From positions 209,445 to 273,444 of the forward strand of contig RDEW01000048.1 of the NCBI GenBank assembly GCA_011109175.1: a stretch of 64,000 nucleotides of DNA. The letters are read 5' to 3'. The stretch comes from Dicyema japonicum. Lineage: Eukaryota; Dicyemida; Rhombozoa; Dicyemidae. The notes beneath the pieces were generated by a model, which did no database searches, was not told where the DNA came from, and was given only the letters and a program-made list of their open reading frames with translations. Below, piece by piece: positions 1 through 11,624 of the stretch; the stretch's first letter is position 1; every line of letters starts with the position of its first letter. Position numbers and translations under genes: made by a program.

Positions 1-82
1 ATCTGTATTTCAAAAATCCCCCCAAAGAAAATAAAAATCTCCCTCGTTGAAAAACACTGATTTATACAACTCCGACAAGTAA

Positions 83-320
83 TTGGAATTCGTTGGAAAA
101 AATAAATTACCAATTCAAAACTATAAATTACCAAAAAAATCTGATATCAAAGTGGCAAGATGGACATTATTTAGTCACATTCTACGGTTGGACGTTGATG
201 GTTCTGAAAATGATGTCATTTATGCGTACTTCAATTTCTATAGAATCGATGGCTTCAGTGGAAGACCGACAACTACCTTACCCATAGTTCCGAGTAAGGA
301 GAATACGAAGTGGCTCTTAG
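83..320 (+). mobile_element. decayed LINE-A reverse-transcriptase C-terminus
   Basis: Forward translation gives ARWTLFSHILRL, then a GRPTTTLPIV block. This parallels the better preserved LINE-A copies near 24.5 kb (SRWKLFGHVLR ... RGRPRTTLPIV). No upstream RT core is left, so this is a 5'-truncated, diverged copy. The stretch from 321 to 938 holds no gene I can support. Confidence 0.6.
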
Positions 321-1199
321 TCTGAAAACGATCTAGACATACTAAAATCCAAGCAAAAAACAAAAACACTGGTTATTATTTCCTCCGGAGTATTGGGTCA
401 ATAAACTCTAATTAATTATAGTTTTTTCCACGTGCTATTAATAATAATAAAAGTATTCGAGAATTCCCAACTGAGAGCAAAAATGTTTTGTTCGAGTCAC
501 TTTGAGCTATCGAACAGCATTTTTGTTATTTTATTCAATTAAAATTTTAAGAAATGGTGAAAATAGTCTTCTGAATGTAAATTCAAACTGAAGAGGTCGA
601 TAGAGCAGTCAAAGATTTAATACATTGGATTATTCATCCAAGTTCGTGATATTTATCACTCAAAAAGTGCTCAAATCGACATTTTCTCTATATTATTTAC
701 TATTGGATGAAACATGTTGACATTTGTACTTCATTTACTAAACGACAATGTTTCATTATTATATCCCCGAGGAATGCATAAAGACTTGCATATCAAGTAG
801 ATTAATCAATGAAAGATTGTCTAAAGAATTCACTGAACGTCCTGAGCTGAGAAAATAATCGAAGACTTGAATCCATGGGACAGTAAGGATAATTGTGTTC
901 TTGCCAAAAAGAATATGTTGAAAAAAAACCTCAATAAACAGTAAACCCTCAATAATCCGAACAAAAAATTGGGTGCTTTCGGATTGTGAAGGTTTAATTC
1001 TCAACTTACAATTAAAAAATTTACAAATTAAAAAAATTTCCATATTAATGAAGAGCTGATTTAGAGAAACAGGCGGAATTCGAAAAATTGTCCATAGGGA
1101 ATGCTAAATATTCTTTATATTGCCAAAAAGTTAGGCAAACTGAATCCGTAGTACAATTTCAATAAACATAGAGTGTACTATACATAAATTTGAAAAGTA

Positions 1200-1800
1200 C
1201 CTTCGGCGCATTTTTCTTTCTGTAACAACGCAATATCCCTAAGCGTGTATGGATATCCTTTTACCATACGATGGATAGCGCTTACATATATAGCCATTCC
1301 AGAGGAGGCCGCCTACCTTCTCCCCTGTAGTACCTTCTCCGTAGTTTTTTGATACAGGGGCATCTTGAATGCCTCGCCCTGTGTCCTTCCTCGCCACAGT
1401 TAAAGCACTTAAAAGACCTGACCTTTGATTGGCAGGCCTTCCGCTAATTTGGACCCCCGCAATTCTCTTTATAAGTGCATCGAGCTGGTGTGGCAAAATC
1501 CTTGGCAGCTATAGCACTGGATTGTTGTTGTTCGCTCTAGGGCCACATCGAACCTAGTAACCAATGCGTACTTTCTCGAGGCAGATTCTCTCTGCCTCTG
1601 CTCCAGAGCGAAGCCAGACCTTCATGGTCCGGAGTCTACTCCCCCCGCTTGTGGAGTCCTTTTTGATGTGTTCGACTACATTATCATTTACGAAGTCCAG
1701 AGGGACTCCGAAGACTAGAACTTTTGAATCCGAAGCCTTAGGAATGATCTGTGATATGCTATGTGCCCCGGGCACATAAGGTACCTTAGTATTGACCTCA
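1200..1800 (-). mobile_element. LINE-J ORF1 (gag-like) fragment with CCHC knuckles
   Basis: Minus-strand translation over about 1775-1300 changes frame but keeps a jockey/I-type ORF1 layout. The block VLVFGVPLDFVNDNVVEHIK is followed by CYSCQGFCHTSSRC and then KCFNCGEEGHRARHSRCP, two CCHC-type zinc knuckles. Frameshifts and stops mark it as dead. It is a LINE nucleic-acid-binding protein remnant, not a host gene. Confidence 0.65.
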
Positions 1801-2317
1801 GCTGAAGCGTCATCCTAATTCCTGAATCCTAGCAACAAATGGGATCTTCCACATTTGATAACTCTTCCTTTGGCATAGGTAGCCAGAGTACATATGCCAC
1901 ACAGGAGCTTAACGACTCCCACCTTCGGCACCTCTAACCAACTAGTTTAGTCAATCCCACTCCAACCAAATTTCAACTTTTCTGTCTTTCCTTTAAGGAA
2001 AAGTCTAAATTAAATCAGAATTAAACTTATCGTTTCTAAACGAAAAATGTGAGGCCTTTTCTCGTACTCTCCGTTTCATTTGAGTACTTATATTTTCAGG
2101 ATCGATTCCACATAAGATCTGTTTAATTTTTTCATATTCGACAAGATATCTGATATACCCCCTAAATTGAGACATAAAAAATCACTAACGCCATGCTGTT
2201 AAAATTAAAAGAAATCAGGTTAGCCATTTAATAATTTATTTTTTTTATTTTATTAACCCCCGACACCTAGAAAGAAGTTAAATTAAACAACTAATTAAGT
2301 ATATTCAGTTTCCACTT

Positions 2318-2480
2318 CTACAGAAAGAGTCCATCCGGAATCAACATTAAGGGTAAAAGACGTCCATACTTGCAGTTGTGGAAACCCCTCCAGTAGAGTG
2401 GGGGAGAGCAAATGATCCTTTTTCGCGCCGGCCAAGCACTGGGCGCCACCTGGACAGGTGGATCACATGACGTCACTCTA
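2318..2480 (-). repeat. repeat B copy
   Basis: Shares ordered blocks (a GGTGGATCACATGA-like block, a GGATCATTTGCTCTCC-like block, an AACTGCAAGTATGGACGTC-like block and a TTCTGTAGAAGTGGAAACT-like block) with copies near 4.9, 16.4, 18.1 and 42.2 kb. No coding potential was recognised. The class is unknown; it may be a SINE or a non-autonomous element. Confidence 0.6.
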
Positions 2481-2759
2481 ATAGAAAGAGAGGGGAGAAA
2501 CAGACAAACAAACATAAAACTTAAACCAATTAGCCACGCAGCACCACATGGCGCAGCGTAAGCCATTTAATAGATACAGTTTGAATTAATTTTTTATTTA
2601 GAATTAACGAATTAGTTAAATGTTGTTCTTATAATAGTTACACGAAAGTCATATTATGTAGTATATCTCTGGTTACCATAGAAACACGTAAAAAACAGGT
2701 TGCCCATGTGACACATTATTAGAATTAAAAAATGTAGCAAAATATTTAAATTATCTTAA

Positions 2760-3670
2760 CAAAAAAGTGACAATTTCGTTCTCGTCGAGCATTTCTGTTT
2801 GAGTTATTTCTTTCTCATTGGCAAGTTCTTTCAGATCTTTTTGGTACATATCCAAAGAAGGATCTTGCATAATATCTTCATTAGCAAACGAATCCCTGTC
2901 TTTCTAAAACAATTTTTATTGTGTCTTTGTTTACTTTATTCTACGCGTGAGATACCATAGTAATAGCCCTACGTAAGTTCACAAAAATTTTTTTCCAAAT
3001 CAAAGGCATATAATCCAAAATAAGCAATAATGCTTAAAGTTCTTGATTATGCCTGCATTCATTGGTTGAAAATGAAGAGTTGTGTTAATTCATCACTAAG
3101 ATGACTGATGAAAACTTTAAAAAGTTCTGTTTTCATCCAAGCCCTTTAATTTGCATAGTACAATTTTTTTAAACAAAAAGTTTAATTTTTATTGTTCCAG
3201 TGAGCACAAAGAGCTATAGTAATCCCCACTTTTGATTTCTTTATGCCTTTTCTATCTTTGGATGAAAATTGTTCTAGAAGGGAAAGATTGGAAAGAGTCC
3301 AGTATCATCCATGTTTAGCAATACCACAGGGTCACCTTCTTTTAACTTGATCATATTTTGTCTTTTCAAATTAACTTCATCTTGTGTGTTAAGCTGTTAG
3401 CTTCTTTAAGAACTTTTAGTTTAATATTAAATCTTCCTTTAAATCAATGTAGCGTTTACTAAATTGAAGATCATTGATTCCAAGTATTCACCAAATACTT
3501 TAGCGTTTGAAATGATGACATCTTCACTAATAAAACCATTGATTGCATCCATTATTGAAATTCTTATTGGTCCACCCGTGAAGATTGATGAGAAGAGCTG
3601 TTCAAGATTCTCGACCCGCCGGACTAGTCCTCTCCCTTGTCGGTCAGGGATCAGTTAGTTGAGAGCTTTT
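2760..3670 (-). pseudogene. Tigger/pogo transposase remnant
   Basis: Minus-strand translation contains VLLNMDDTGLFPIFPF near 3290-3350. It matches the first catalytic-Asp block of Tigger-type DDE transposases (NMDETGLF). Flanking pieces read like the CENP-B-type DNA-binding region (around 3450-3620) and an acidic C-terminus (around 2765-2900). Frames are broken throughout, so no active enzyme is encoded. It lies inside the TIR-bounded element 939-4867. Confidence 0.55.
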
Positions 3671-4084
3671 ATTTCTTTCTCTTTGAGTCTGATCCTGGGA
3701 AGTAATGACAATAATCGTCGAAATCCATTCAAAAGTGAATTATCAAGTTGATGATGTTTACCACTGTCTTGACTTGTTAATCATAGTTTCACAGTTTTCC
3801 CATTTTCACAATTTTTAAGAATTTCTTAAAGTGTTAAAATTCCCAAAAAGGTACATTTTTATTTCACAGATATGGGATAATTCTCTGAGAGTCATTTTTG
3901 ATGTATTTTTATTTTACAAATCTTTCTTTTCTGTGCAATAGAAATTTCGGTCATCTTTCTAACCATGTGTACTGTGAGATTTTAAATTTAAAATGTAAAT
4001 TAATTTAAATGTACAATAAAAAATAAATTAATCCAAATTTTTAATAAATATCTTTCGGATTGCGGATAATGAAGTTTCAGTTTA

Positions 4085-4739
4085 ATTATCCGCAATAAAT
4101 AAAGTAGAATCAGCTTAGAAGTACTGAAATCCCGATGGAAGCTCTTCGGACACGTGCTGAGGATGGAATTAACATCCCCACCTAATATATCTATGGAAAC
4201 ATACTATGTTAGCCAAGAAGGCCGCTATCGTGGAAGACCAAGAACAACACTGCCAATAGTCTTACAAAAAGACCTGGTCAATATCAAAAAAATCTAATAA
4301 ATGCCGACGACCTGGACAACATGAGAGCCTTGGCTAGGAACAGGGGAGCATGGAAAAGGATGACATCTAGCCTTGTTTCTTTTGCTGCACATGCGGGGCT
4401 ATAATTAGTATGGCTCTCGTGAAGTGCTTAAATAATAATAAATAAATAAACTGGTTTGACGAGTGACGCCGTCAACAGTGGATACTCACTGCGGAACTGG
4501 ATTGTCTAGAAAAGACCCACACACAAGAAAAAGAAAAAAAGAAGTGAAGATCATTCCTTGGTTCTACGATTAGTTAAAATTAACTGTTCTTTACTTAAAT
4601 AAAGTGTGTGTCCTGCCAATGCGGAGCTATAAATATTATGGCTCTCGTGAAAAGGCCGTTAAAAATAAATAAATAAAATGTGTGTTCTGCCTAAGGGGAG
4701 CGATAGCTGATATGGCTCTTCGGAAAGTACATTTGAAAA
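4085..4739 (+). mobile_element. LINE-A 3' end joined to a SINE-1, one insertion
   Basis: The insertion is bounded by exact 17-bp direct repeats AATGAAGTTTCAGTTTA at 4068-4084 and 4740-4756. Inside, 4110-4440 is a LINE-A 3' end: a C-terminal coding remnant plus the tail motif TATGGCTCTCGTGAAG and TAA repeats. About 4455-4735 follows with SINE-1 body (GACGAGTGACGCCGTCA, CTGCGGAACTGGATTGTC) and two SINE tails. A single target duplication around both parts suggests a chimeric retrotransposition or SINE insertion within a LINE tail. Confidence 0.7.
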
Positions 4740-4899
4740 AATGAAGTTTCAGTTTATTAAAGCCTGTTTGCATGGAATCTTGTTTTGCTGACTCATCAAA
4801 AAATTCGGATTGTTAAAGTTTTCGGATTAAAGTTCGGATTAAAGTTCGGATTAATTGGGTTTTACTGTACTTGTATTTTTCAGACTTTGCATTTTTTCA

Positions 4900-5085
4900 T
4901 TCAACCACTTGATCAAAAAAGGATCATTTGCTCTCCCCACTTCACTGAAGGGGTTTCCAAAACTGCAAGTATGGACGTCTTTACCCTTTATGTTGATTCC
5001 GGGTAGACTTTGCTTCTGTACAAGTGGAAACTGGATGCACTTAATTAGTTGTTTACTTTAACTTCTTTCTCGGTGTATCCTGGGT
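4900..5085 (+). repeat. repeat B copy
   Basis: Inverted relative to the copy at 2318-2480, with the same blocks in order (GGATCATTTGCTCTCC, AACTGCAAGTATGGACGTC, a CTGTACAAGTGGAAACTGG-like block) and the same TTTAACTTCTTTCTCGG end. Confidence 0.6.
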
Positions 5086-5089
5086 TAAT

Positions 5090-5943
5090 AAATTAATTGA
5101 TCAAATCAACGGATCCTACATCCCTTTTCAACCCCAAATTTTTATTGAGGTTCTACTTTATGAAAAAATAAATGTAATAGTGCAGTTAGGTATTCAAAGT
5201 GCATTGTAACGGATTCAAATTGCTAGCATGCAGAAAACCGCAGATAAAAACATATTAAAATTCCAGTTTTCTTAATACACGATTTGAGAAAATGTCATAT
5301 CCCCTTGAAGAAATAAAGAAATTCAGTCTACTAGAGCTCAACCTCCTAATAATTAACCACTAGATTAACAGGTTTCTACCGTAGCCGTTTGGAAATTGCT
5401 CTCTTATGAAGTTAACTCACTATAGCTTTATTCCCTTGCTCCTGTGTCGCCTTTTTTTAAAATTAAAATGAGCTTTCTCTTGGGAGTTCCAGTTGATTAG
5501 AAGCAGAGATGAATTTATTCTTTATGTCTACCTCAATCAGAAATTCTCGTGAGATTTCATTAATATTGAAATTCACGTGATCGACATCGAATCAAAATTC
5601 GATAGGTTTTTGATTAAAATTTAGATAATTTTTTTGTCAATTTTGATTTATTAATTAAATTAGTGGTTAAGAAATCATAGGTGAAATTAATTCGATAAAA
5701 TTGTGGGAATTGAATTGCAACGATCAATAATTTGTAGATTTGTAGATTATTTACAAAAGGTTCAAATTCAATTAATTTATCTCTATGCCCACCTAAATAT
5801 GGATATTTTTATTTAATTATATTTTAAATTATTTGATTAAATATTTTAATAAAATAAAATTGCATAATATTGTTTAGATAAGTTTTTCTTAGTTGCTGGT
5901 TTTGGTTTTTCTAATTTTCTAGAAATCGGTTGTAAATACAACG
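5090..5943. other. intergenic, AT-rich
   Basis: No coding block, repeat unit or RNA gene recognised. The last 150 bases upstream of the gene at 5944 are strongly AT-rich and presumably carry its promoter. No specific element can be assigned. Confidence 0.4.
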
Positions 5944-7662
5944 ATGGAACTGGGAGTTACACGAAGCCTATCTGGGAGTTCACTTTCCTTAGAAAAACTT
6001 AAAATCGCTCCACTACCATCGGTATTCTGTTCAATTACCTTAGAACCTTGACTTTGCAATGAAGAGGTCAGTGGAAAAGGCTAAGTCGATTTGTACCAAC
6101 CCCACCGAGTCTGTCGGATCGATTGATCTGTCGGTAAGATCAAAGAGCAAATCAGGAGAAAATAAAGCCGATAGTGTTACTTCGATTCCTTCAACCATTG
6201 ACGGATCATTGAAGGTGTCAGTTCACTCAAAAAAATCCAATGGAGTGAAAGGAACATATGCTGATGAAGAATACTTCAAGGTGAATCAATCAGAATCCTG
6301 CGATTCCAGATGTTCCCACGTAACTGGTGGTTCTGTTAGGTCTATTCGGACCGAGAAATCTAAATCTCAAAGCCAACAAGGCTCTATAAAGTCTAATTGC
6401 GCAGAAACTGGTAAATCGAAATATTCGAGTACTGAGAACTCCTCAATTTCAAACTTCTCGAGAAACTCAAAGCCTAGAAAGTCAAGTTATAATGGTTCCA
6501 TCAAGTCAAACTGTGAGAAAACCATGAATTGTGAATCTGCCAGTTTCAAAGGCTCAATGAAGGAGAAATCCATACAAAATGGGAGAACATCTAAAAATAG
6601 CCGTAATGGCTCAGTGAAGGAGAAAAACGCCCAAAATGACAGAACGCCTAAAAATAGCTATGATGGTTCAGGAACGCCGAGCGTGCAGGAATCAGTTAGA
6701 TCAAAATGTGCCGAAAGCACAAAAACTGATAGAACTATAAATTCAAGAGCAGGCAGTATTAAATCAGAGAAATCCACCTCCAAGCACTCAAAGTCGTCGA
6801 GTACCGTCAAATCAAATTGTTCAAAGTACCTTGAAACTAATCTCTTAGTTCCAATAAAAACGGTGATGTGAGATCAAAGAGAATGCCGTCATCGAATAAT
6901 GGATCAGTCAAGTGTTTGGAGGAGGCTCATCTTGGCAGAATGAGATCTAACAGTTTGAAATACCCAGGGTATGAAATTATGTAACGTTCAGAACCACTGC
7001 TTCTGTGACTTCTTGCTGGGATGCTATGATTTCTCCGACATTGACTCTGCCTCGCATTTCAACCCCAAAAGTCCGATCATTGTGAAACGAACTAAAGAGA
7101 GTGACTGTGTGAGCTATAAAAGCGGCAGCACAATTACCAACAGTAAACTAGGAAGCCGCTCATTCATCAATATAGACTCGAATTCAGTCATCAAGTCACC
7201 AGATATTGCTTCAATTGATAAGAAAAACATGCATTCATTGTCACGGAATCTATCTCTGTTTGACTCATTTCTTAACGTAGAATGAGCACTACGTCTTCGA
7301 TATTGTCAACTATTGAGAGTGAAGTGTCGATTCCTCACTACTGTCCTCAGAGGTGTCAAATGCCTAACTGGGGGGAAATTCCCAAAGAACAGCTGACAGG
7401 TGCTGACTATCAACGCTGTTGCATTTGCAGTGAATCGTATCAAGTTGCTTTTTACTTTAGATTCGACAGAACTATAAAGACCCCTTTACGATTATATTGC
7501 CACCATAATGCTTGTTGTAAGTGTGTGATTGATCAGATGGCATCTTCTTTTTGGCTTATTAGATGCAAAATATGCACAAGGAATACCGAGTTACCAGCAG
7601 CCTACAGAATGCAGTATCTGAGGACCAACGTTGAGCTGATGGATGAATTAGATAAGCAATAG
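5944..7662 (+). CDS. Ser-rich RING-finger protein, probable E3 ubiquitin ligase
   Basis: I start at ATG 5944 because a 22-nt GT-AG intron (6022-6043) joins it in frame to the long Ser/Lys-rich exon. A second intron is 23 nt (6826-6848) and a third is likely at 6969-6991. The first two thirds is low-complexity, with a degenerate repeat built on GSIKSN/GSVKEK units. The C-terminal part (from about 7282) has a RING-HC pattern: CCIC, then CHHNACCKC, then CKIC. RING-HC domains bind E2 enzymes; the substrate is unknown. At the third intron the downstream frame fits only if one extra G is present in the run before the donor, or if a longer intron is used. Between 7275 and 7320 a 41-nt intron could join the Ser-rich part to the RING; otherwise these are two adjacent genes. 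Certain of the RING, less of the joins. Confidence 0.65.
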
Positions 7663-7964
7663 AATTTATTTTATCATTAATCTAATTAGTCTTATTTTTG
7701 AGATACATTCACTGAATTCATAAATTTAATCAATTTTTATGAAATTTGCGCGCACCATTGTGCATTTGTGTGTTATAATTGAATGGAAACACTTAAACAT
7801 GTGGCTGTGAATAGAAGGATTTTTACTAAATTTCATAAGCGATAATACTGTCAATTTTAATTCTTTAATCAGTGATATTAGTATTTTTGAGCTGTTTATG
7901 TCAGATTTTTTAGTTTCAGTTTTATTATCATTACAGCATAGGTCAACTATCTATCGTACAATAC

Positions 7965-8180
7965 GTGCAGCTTATGACGGGTAATCCGCCAAGTTTTCAA
8001 TTTTTGGTGGACGAGAATTGAGTCCGGATTTTGGATTTATCTGACACTTCCTTTGCTCAGAACTCGGTTTCGAATGTCTCCTGAATAAATCACCATGTTT
8101 ATGCTCACATGGACTTTTATTTATCATGAAATTAATTAAGCAAAAAATACACCAGTTCAGCCTTTCGATCAATGGCTAGC
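7965..8180 (-). mobile_element. SINE-2 (tRNA-like head) copy
   Basis: Shares its layout with 17284-17535: a GGTAATCCGCCAAGTTTTCA-like block, a CAATTTTTGGTGGACGAGAA-like block, and at the right edge AACCTTTCGA-type sequence next to a tRNA-like A-box region. The head here is eroded. Confidence 0.45.
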
Positions 8181-8476
8181 TGGTTTTATTCAAACATTTT
8201 AAAATCATTGATTCTGATAAGAAAGAGATTAGGCGAGATTAAAATAATTTTCATCAAGTAATACTAAAGTGATAATTTAGCTATTTGAGGATATACTATA
8301 CCAAAATATTGATTATGACTTTTTTTCAAAAAGGACGTAGATATTTGTCTTCAATTAAAGTCATGGTTTCTCCAAAATAACGTACCCTTTATTCTCAGGA
8401 ATGAAAGAGATTAAAATGATTACCTTTCAATATTGGTGCATCTTACTATCTTTGAACTTAAATAACTGTCGACAAA

Positions 8477-8755
8477 CATCCAGCCTTAGATAACTGAATT
8501 TTCTAAGCATCCACGCTCGAGTGATACTGGACCATCCAGTCTTAGATAACTGAACTTTCTAGCATCCATGCTTGAGTGATACTGGACCATCCAGTCTTAG
8601 ATAACTGAATTTTCTAAGCATCCACGCTCGAGTGATACTGGACCATCCAGTCTTAGATAACTGAATTTTCTAAGCATCCACGCTCGAGTGATACTGGACC
8701 ATCCAGTCTTAGATAACTGAACTTTCTAAGCATCTATGCTGGAATGATACTGGAC
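8477..8755 (+). repeat. minisatellite, five tandem 56-bp units
   Basis: Five consecutive units start with CATCCAGTCTTAGATAACTG and end GTGATACTGGAC. Unit 2 has lost one base, and units 1 and 5 are the most diverged. The span is 279 bp, i.e. 5 x 56 minus one. No open frame runs through it. Confidence 0.9.
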
Positions 8756-8869
8756 AACTTGATGTACTGTGTAATTTATTTTTTAGCTAAACAAAAATTT
8801 ATTTATGAAACACGAACACATAACTCACTATGATTAATTAAGTTAAAAAACCAACACCACATGGCTATT

Positions 8870-9215
8870 CCCTTTCATAATAGCGAACGAAACTCGCCCA
8901 AATTGAAGATCACAGAAATCTGACCATCCAAGTCGATTCAGAAAATCCACTGTCAAGGGTCCCATAGCATCGGAAGTTTCCACAGCGAATGGAATAAACT
9001 GCATTCCATCTGGTAAGTCAGCATACTTCTACTTTCATTGCCTCTGAGCAGGCTCTATAGATACTCTGGAGTTGGTTATTAGGAGCGAATGTGGCGGCGC
9101 AAGTGAAGTCCAGACAATAAGTTTCCCAGCTTCAAAGGGAAAGATGGTCATCTCATCCGGTCGTCTTCATCACTTCCGCATAGGCCGACTGCTTCGAGTA
9201 TGTAATCATTTGACT
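8870..9215 (-). mobile_element. LINE-R C-terminal fragment
   Basis: Minus-strand translation gives MTIFPFEAGKLIVW after a degenerate RPDG, then FIPFAVETSDAMGPLTVDFL, ending IMKGNS. These three blocks match in order the best copy at 30190-31155 (ITVFPFSRGKCLIWD, PVVVETSGVFGPKTVSFL, VVRGNS). Frames are interrupted. The 9220-9970 stretch next to it has nothing I can identify. Confidence 0.65.
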
Positions 9216-9974
9216 CACTACAAGTTAGAAGACAGTTAACTTCAATCACTGCCGACTTCTACAAAAAAGATTCAATTTCTTAAAAAAATTATGCATTCCA
9301 CATTAATGTTTCGGGAAATGCATTGTTTCTATCTTTTGCGTTGATATATTGATTTTTGAGCCTACCATTGAACACGTTGCATTTAATAAGCTGAGAATCA
9401 AGCTGTTTGAAATTGAAATTTATTTCCAAAGACCACAGTTAAAAACAAAAACAAGAAATTATGTGATCCCGGCGAATTTCAATAAGGCTCTCAGCTTGGC
9501 CCTGTGGTCTTCCCTCGATCCAACACTAGCACGCAGTGGACGAGTTTAAAATTAGGAATTATCATCTTGGAATTTATTCATTGTGACCGCCCTTAGATTT
9601 ATTGTCAGTTAATTTCCGATAGTTTCTAAATCGAAGGGGATTTATATTACCTTTGAGTATGTCAACGGACATAAAGTGAGTAAAAGAGACAAAGTTCGAA
9701 AACTATAGAGGCAACCAAAATCCAACCGGTCGTATTGAAAATTTTCTTTAAAGTGCGTTAGTCGGAAATAAGCAAAGAATGAAGGTTTCTGATGAGGAGT
9801 TTATCCTTGTTCATAAAAACTTGTGGATCTGGTTACTACAAAGAAATCCCATTGGATGCCAGAAGAACGAAAGCTGATTCGTACAAAAAATAGCGATGAG
9901 TTGACATTTATCCTCCAAGTGGATGCTCTTAAAATATCAAAGCAGATTGTCTAATTTATGATTCGATTATAAAC

Positions 9975-10190
9975 GCCAGTTAGCTGAGTGGTTAATTTGT
10001 CAGAAAGTTGGGGTGATGACGCACCTTTATTGCAAGGAATGTCTACTCAGTTGCATGATGAATGAAAGCCATTGCCTACCTTCTTGTGAAATAACTCACT
10101 CGGAAGACATCTCTAATCGAAATACTTTACATAAGAAGTATCGGATGCAACCAGGATCCGGGTTCGAATATTAGCTATAGCCGCGCTCAG
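9975..10190 (+). mobile_element. SINE-2 copy, tRNA-like head
   Basis: GCCAGTTAGCTGAGTGGTTA resembles a pol III A box region. Further on, GGGTTCGAATATT (10162-10174) resembles a B box. It directly abuts an inverted SINE-1. Confidence 0.45.
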
Positions 10191-10430
10191 GCAGAACACA
10201 CTTAATTTAAGTAAAGAACAGTAATGAAAACTCTTAGAGGGAGAACCAAGGAATGCTCTTCACCTCTTTTTCTTTTCGTTGCATGTATGTCCTTTATAGA
10301 CGATCCGGTTCCACAGTGAAATGTTCACTGATTACGGCGTCACTCGTCAAGCCAAAGCATCGCAGATGCGTGGAACCTCCAACCAAAACGCTGCAGCAAG
10401 ATTCGAACTATCGCCCATCAGGCCTCTTGC
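10190..10430 (-). mobile_element. SINE-1 copy, inverted
   Basis: Reverse complement carries the SINE-1 blocks in order: a GGTTCCACGCATCTGCGATG-like block, a TTGACGAGTGACGCCGTAAT-like block, a GGAACCGGATCGTCTATAAA-like block, then AAGAACAG. The head includes a GATTCGAACTATCGCC stretch matching an inverted B box region. Confidence 0.7.
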
Positions 10431-10459
10431 CCAGCAATGCAATAATTAAGCAATGATTA

Positions 10460-11094
10460 CATAAACAGTAAATATAAAAGCACAGTAACCAAATATTAAT
10501 CAGCTTTATCCTCCTCGACTCAACTTTAATAATTACTTCAAAGACGTGCTTCTCAATGTTCTGTTTGTAATCAAATACTTTATAGTGACATAAGGGTGTA
10601 CTAGTAAGGATAACGTAACATTGGGAGTACAACCCAAATCATTAAAGAACCCATAAAACATTATAGCTACAGAAAATTGTTTACTAAACTCCACAAAGGC
10701 TACAATAATAAAAAAACAATCAACCCTTATTACATCATTGAACAATTCTCTCACTAATTTCGCATATTTCACCTAACTCTTCCCCCTTCACTCATTGCCT
10801 TCTCGTTTACTTCTCCCATTATCTCATTTCTGAAGCTTTTTCACTACTATACATTCCTTTCACAATCCCCTTAACGTGCAGATTATGAATAGCCGCATTC
10901 TTCACAGCAGAAGCCCACGTGTTACTCCCTACGGGAGTCTTCTCATTAAAGAATAATTGATCTCTAGTTTTGTATACACTTAATGTTGAAAAGTGAATGG
11001 TAGATGTTAATTGGAGTGCCACCCCTGATATATTGCCATTTATCGAGAATGATGATATATCCTTTATAATGAACTTATTTTTGACATGATACAA
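10460..11094 (-). other. possible spliced gene, not resolved
   Basis: Two long minus-strand frames sit head to tail (11091-10819 and about 10772-10533). The first lacks an ATG but is open for 90 codons (VKNKFIIKDISSFSINGNIS ... GMYSSEKASEMR). The second contains FFNDLGCTPNVTL. Short GT-AG segments of the local size exist between them, so a short-intron gene is possible. I could not find a single consistent exon chain or a family. It may be nothing. Confidence 0.2.
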
Positions 11095-11624
11095 TTATAT
11101 TCTACTCACTACATTCACTATACTTTGTTCACCTGCACATTCTTTCCGTTAGAGTAGTACACTACCTCCTTTTTGTACATTCTACTATTGATTACTCATT
11201 ACCACCTTGATAGAATATCCAATAATGAGCTAAGATAACTGTAATTCTTCATTCAGAGAAACACAACTTCAAAAAAACGAAAATCACACATAACCAACAA
11301 AACTTTTATATTTTATTTTATACATTTTAATTAACTATTTATAGATCGATAAATTAATTATAAATAAAAAATAAAGTTAGAGTTTTGGTTTGTGAATAAA
11401 TTTTGTAAAAAGAAAATGTTGGTTGAGTGGTTGAAAACTCTAATAATGTCACTGTCTTTATCGTGCTCCCAGTCTGTCTATTCTACCTTGTTCACAACTG
11501 CAACTTTTAACGTCAGAGGACAAGCTTCGAACACTAAATGAAAATATAGACAAAAAGATATGTTTTGGCCCTTAGAGGGGTTCAATATAGCTACTGCAGA
11601 TCTTTTTTTAACTAATTAACGATA

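Larger units (their letters stand above)
939..4867 (-). mobile_element. Tigger-like (pogo group) DNA transposon with nested insertions
   Basis: The left end begins CAGTAAACCCTCAATAATCC and the right end, read on the minus strand, begins CAGTAAAACCCAATTAATCC. These form diverged terminal inverted repeats rich in repeated CGGATT units. A TA follows the right end; the matching left dinucleotide is AA, probably mutated. Minus-strand transposase remnants lie inside. The LINE ORF1 piece (1200-1800), a repeat B copy (2318-2480) and the LINE/SINE insertion (4085-4739) account for its length. Confidence 0.6.

Noticed and set aside
8477-8755. CRISPR-like array
   Set aside because: Units are contiguous with no variable spacers, and the context is eukaryotic.
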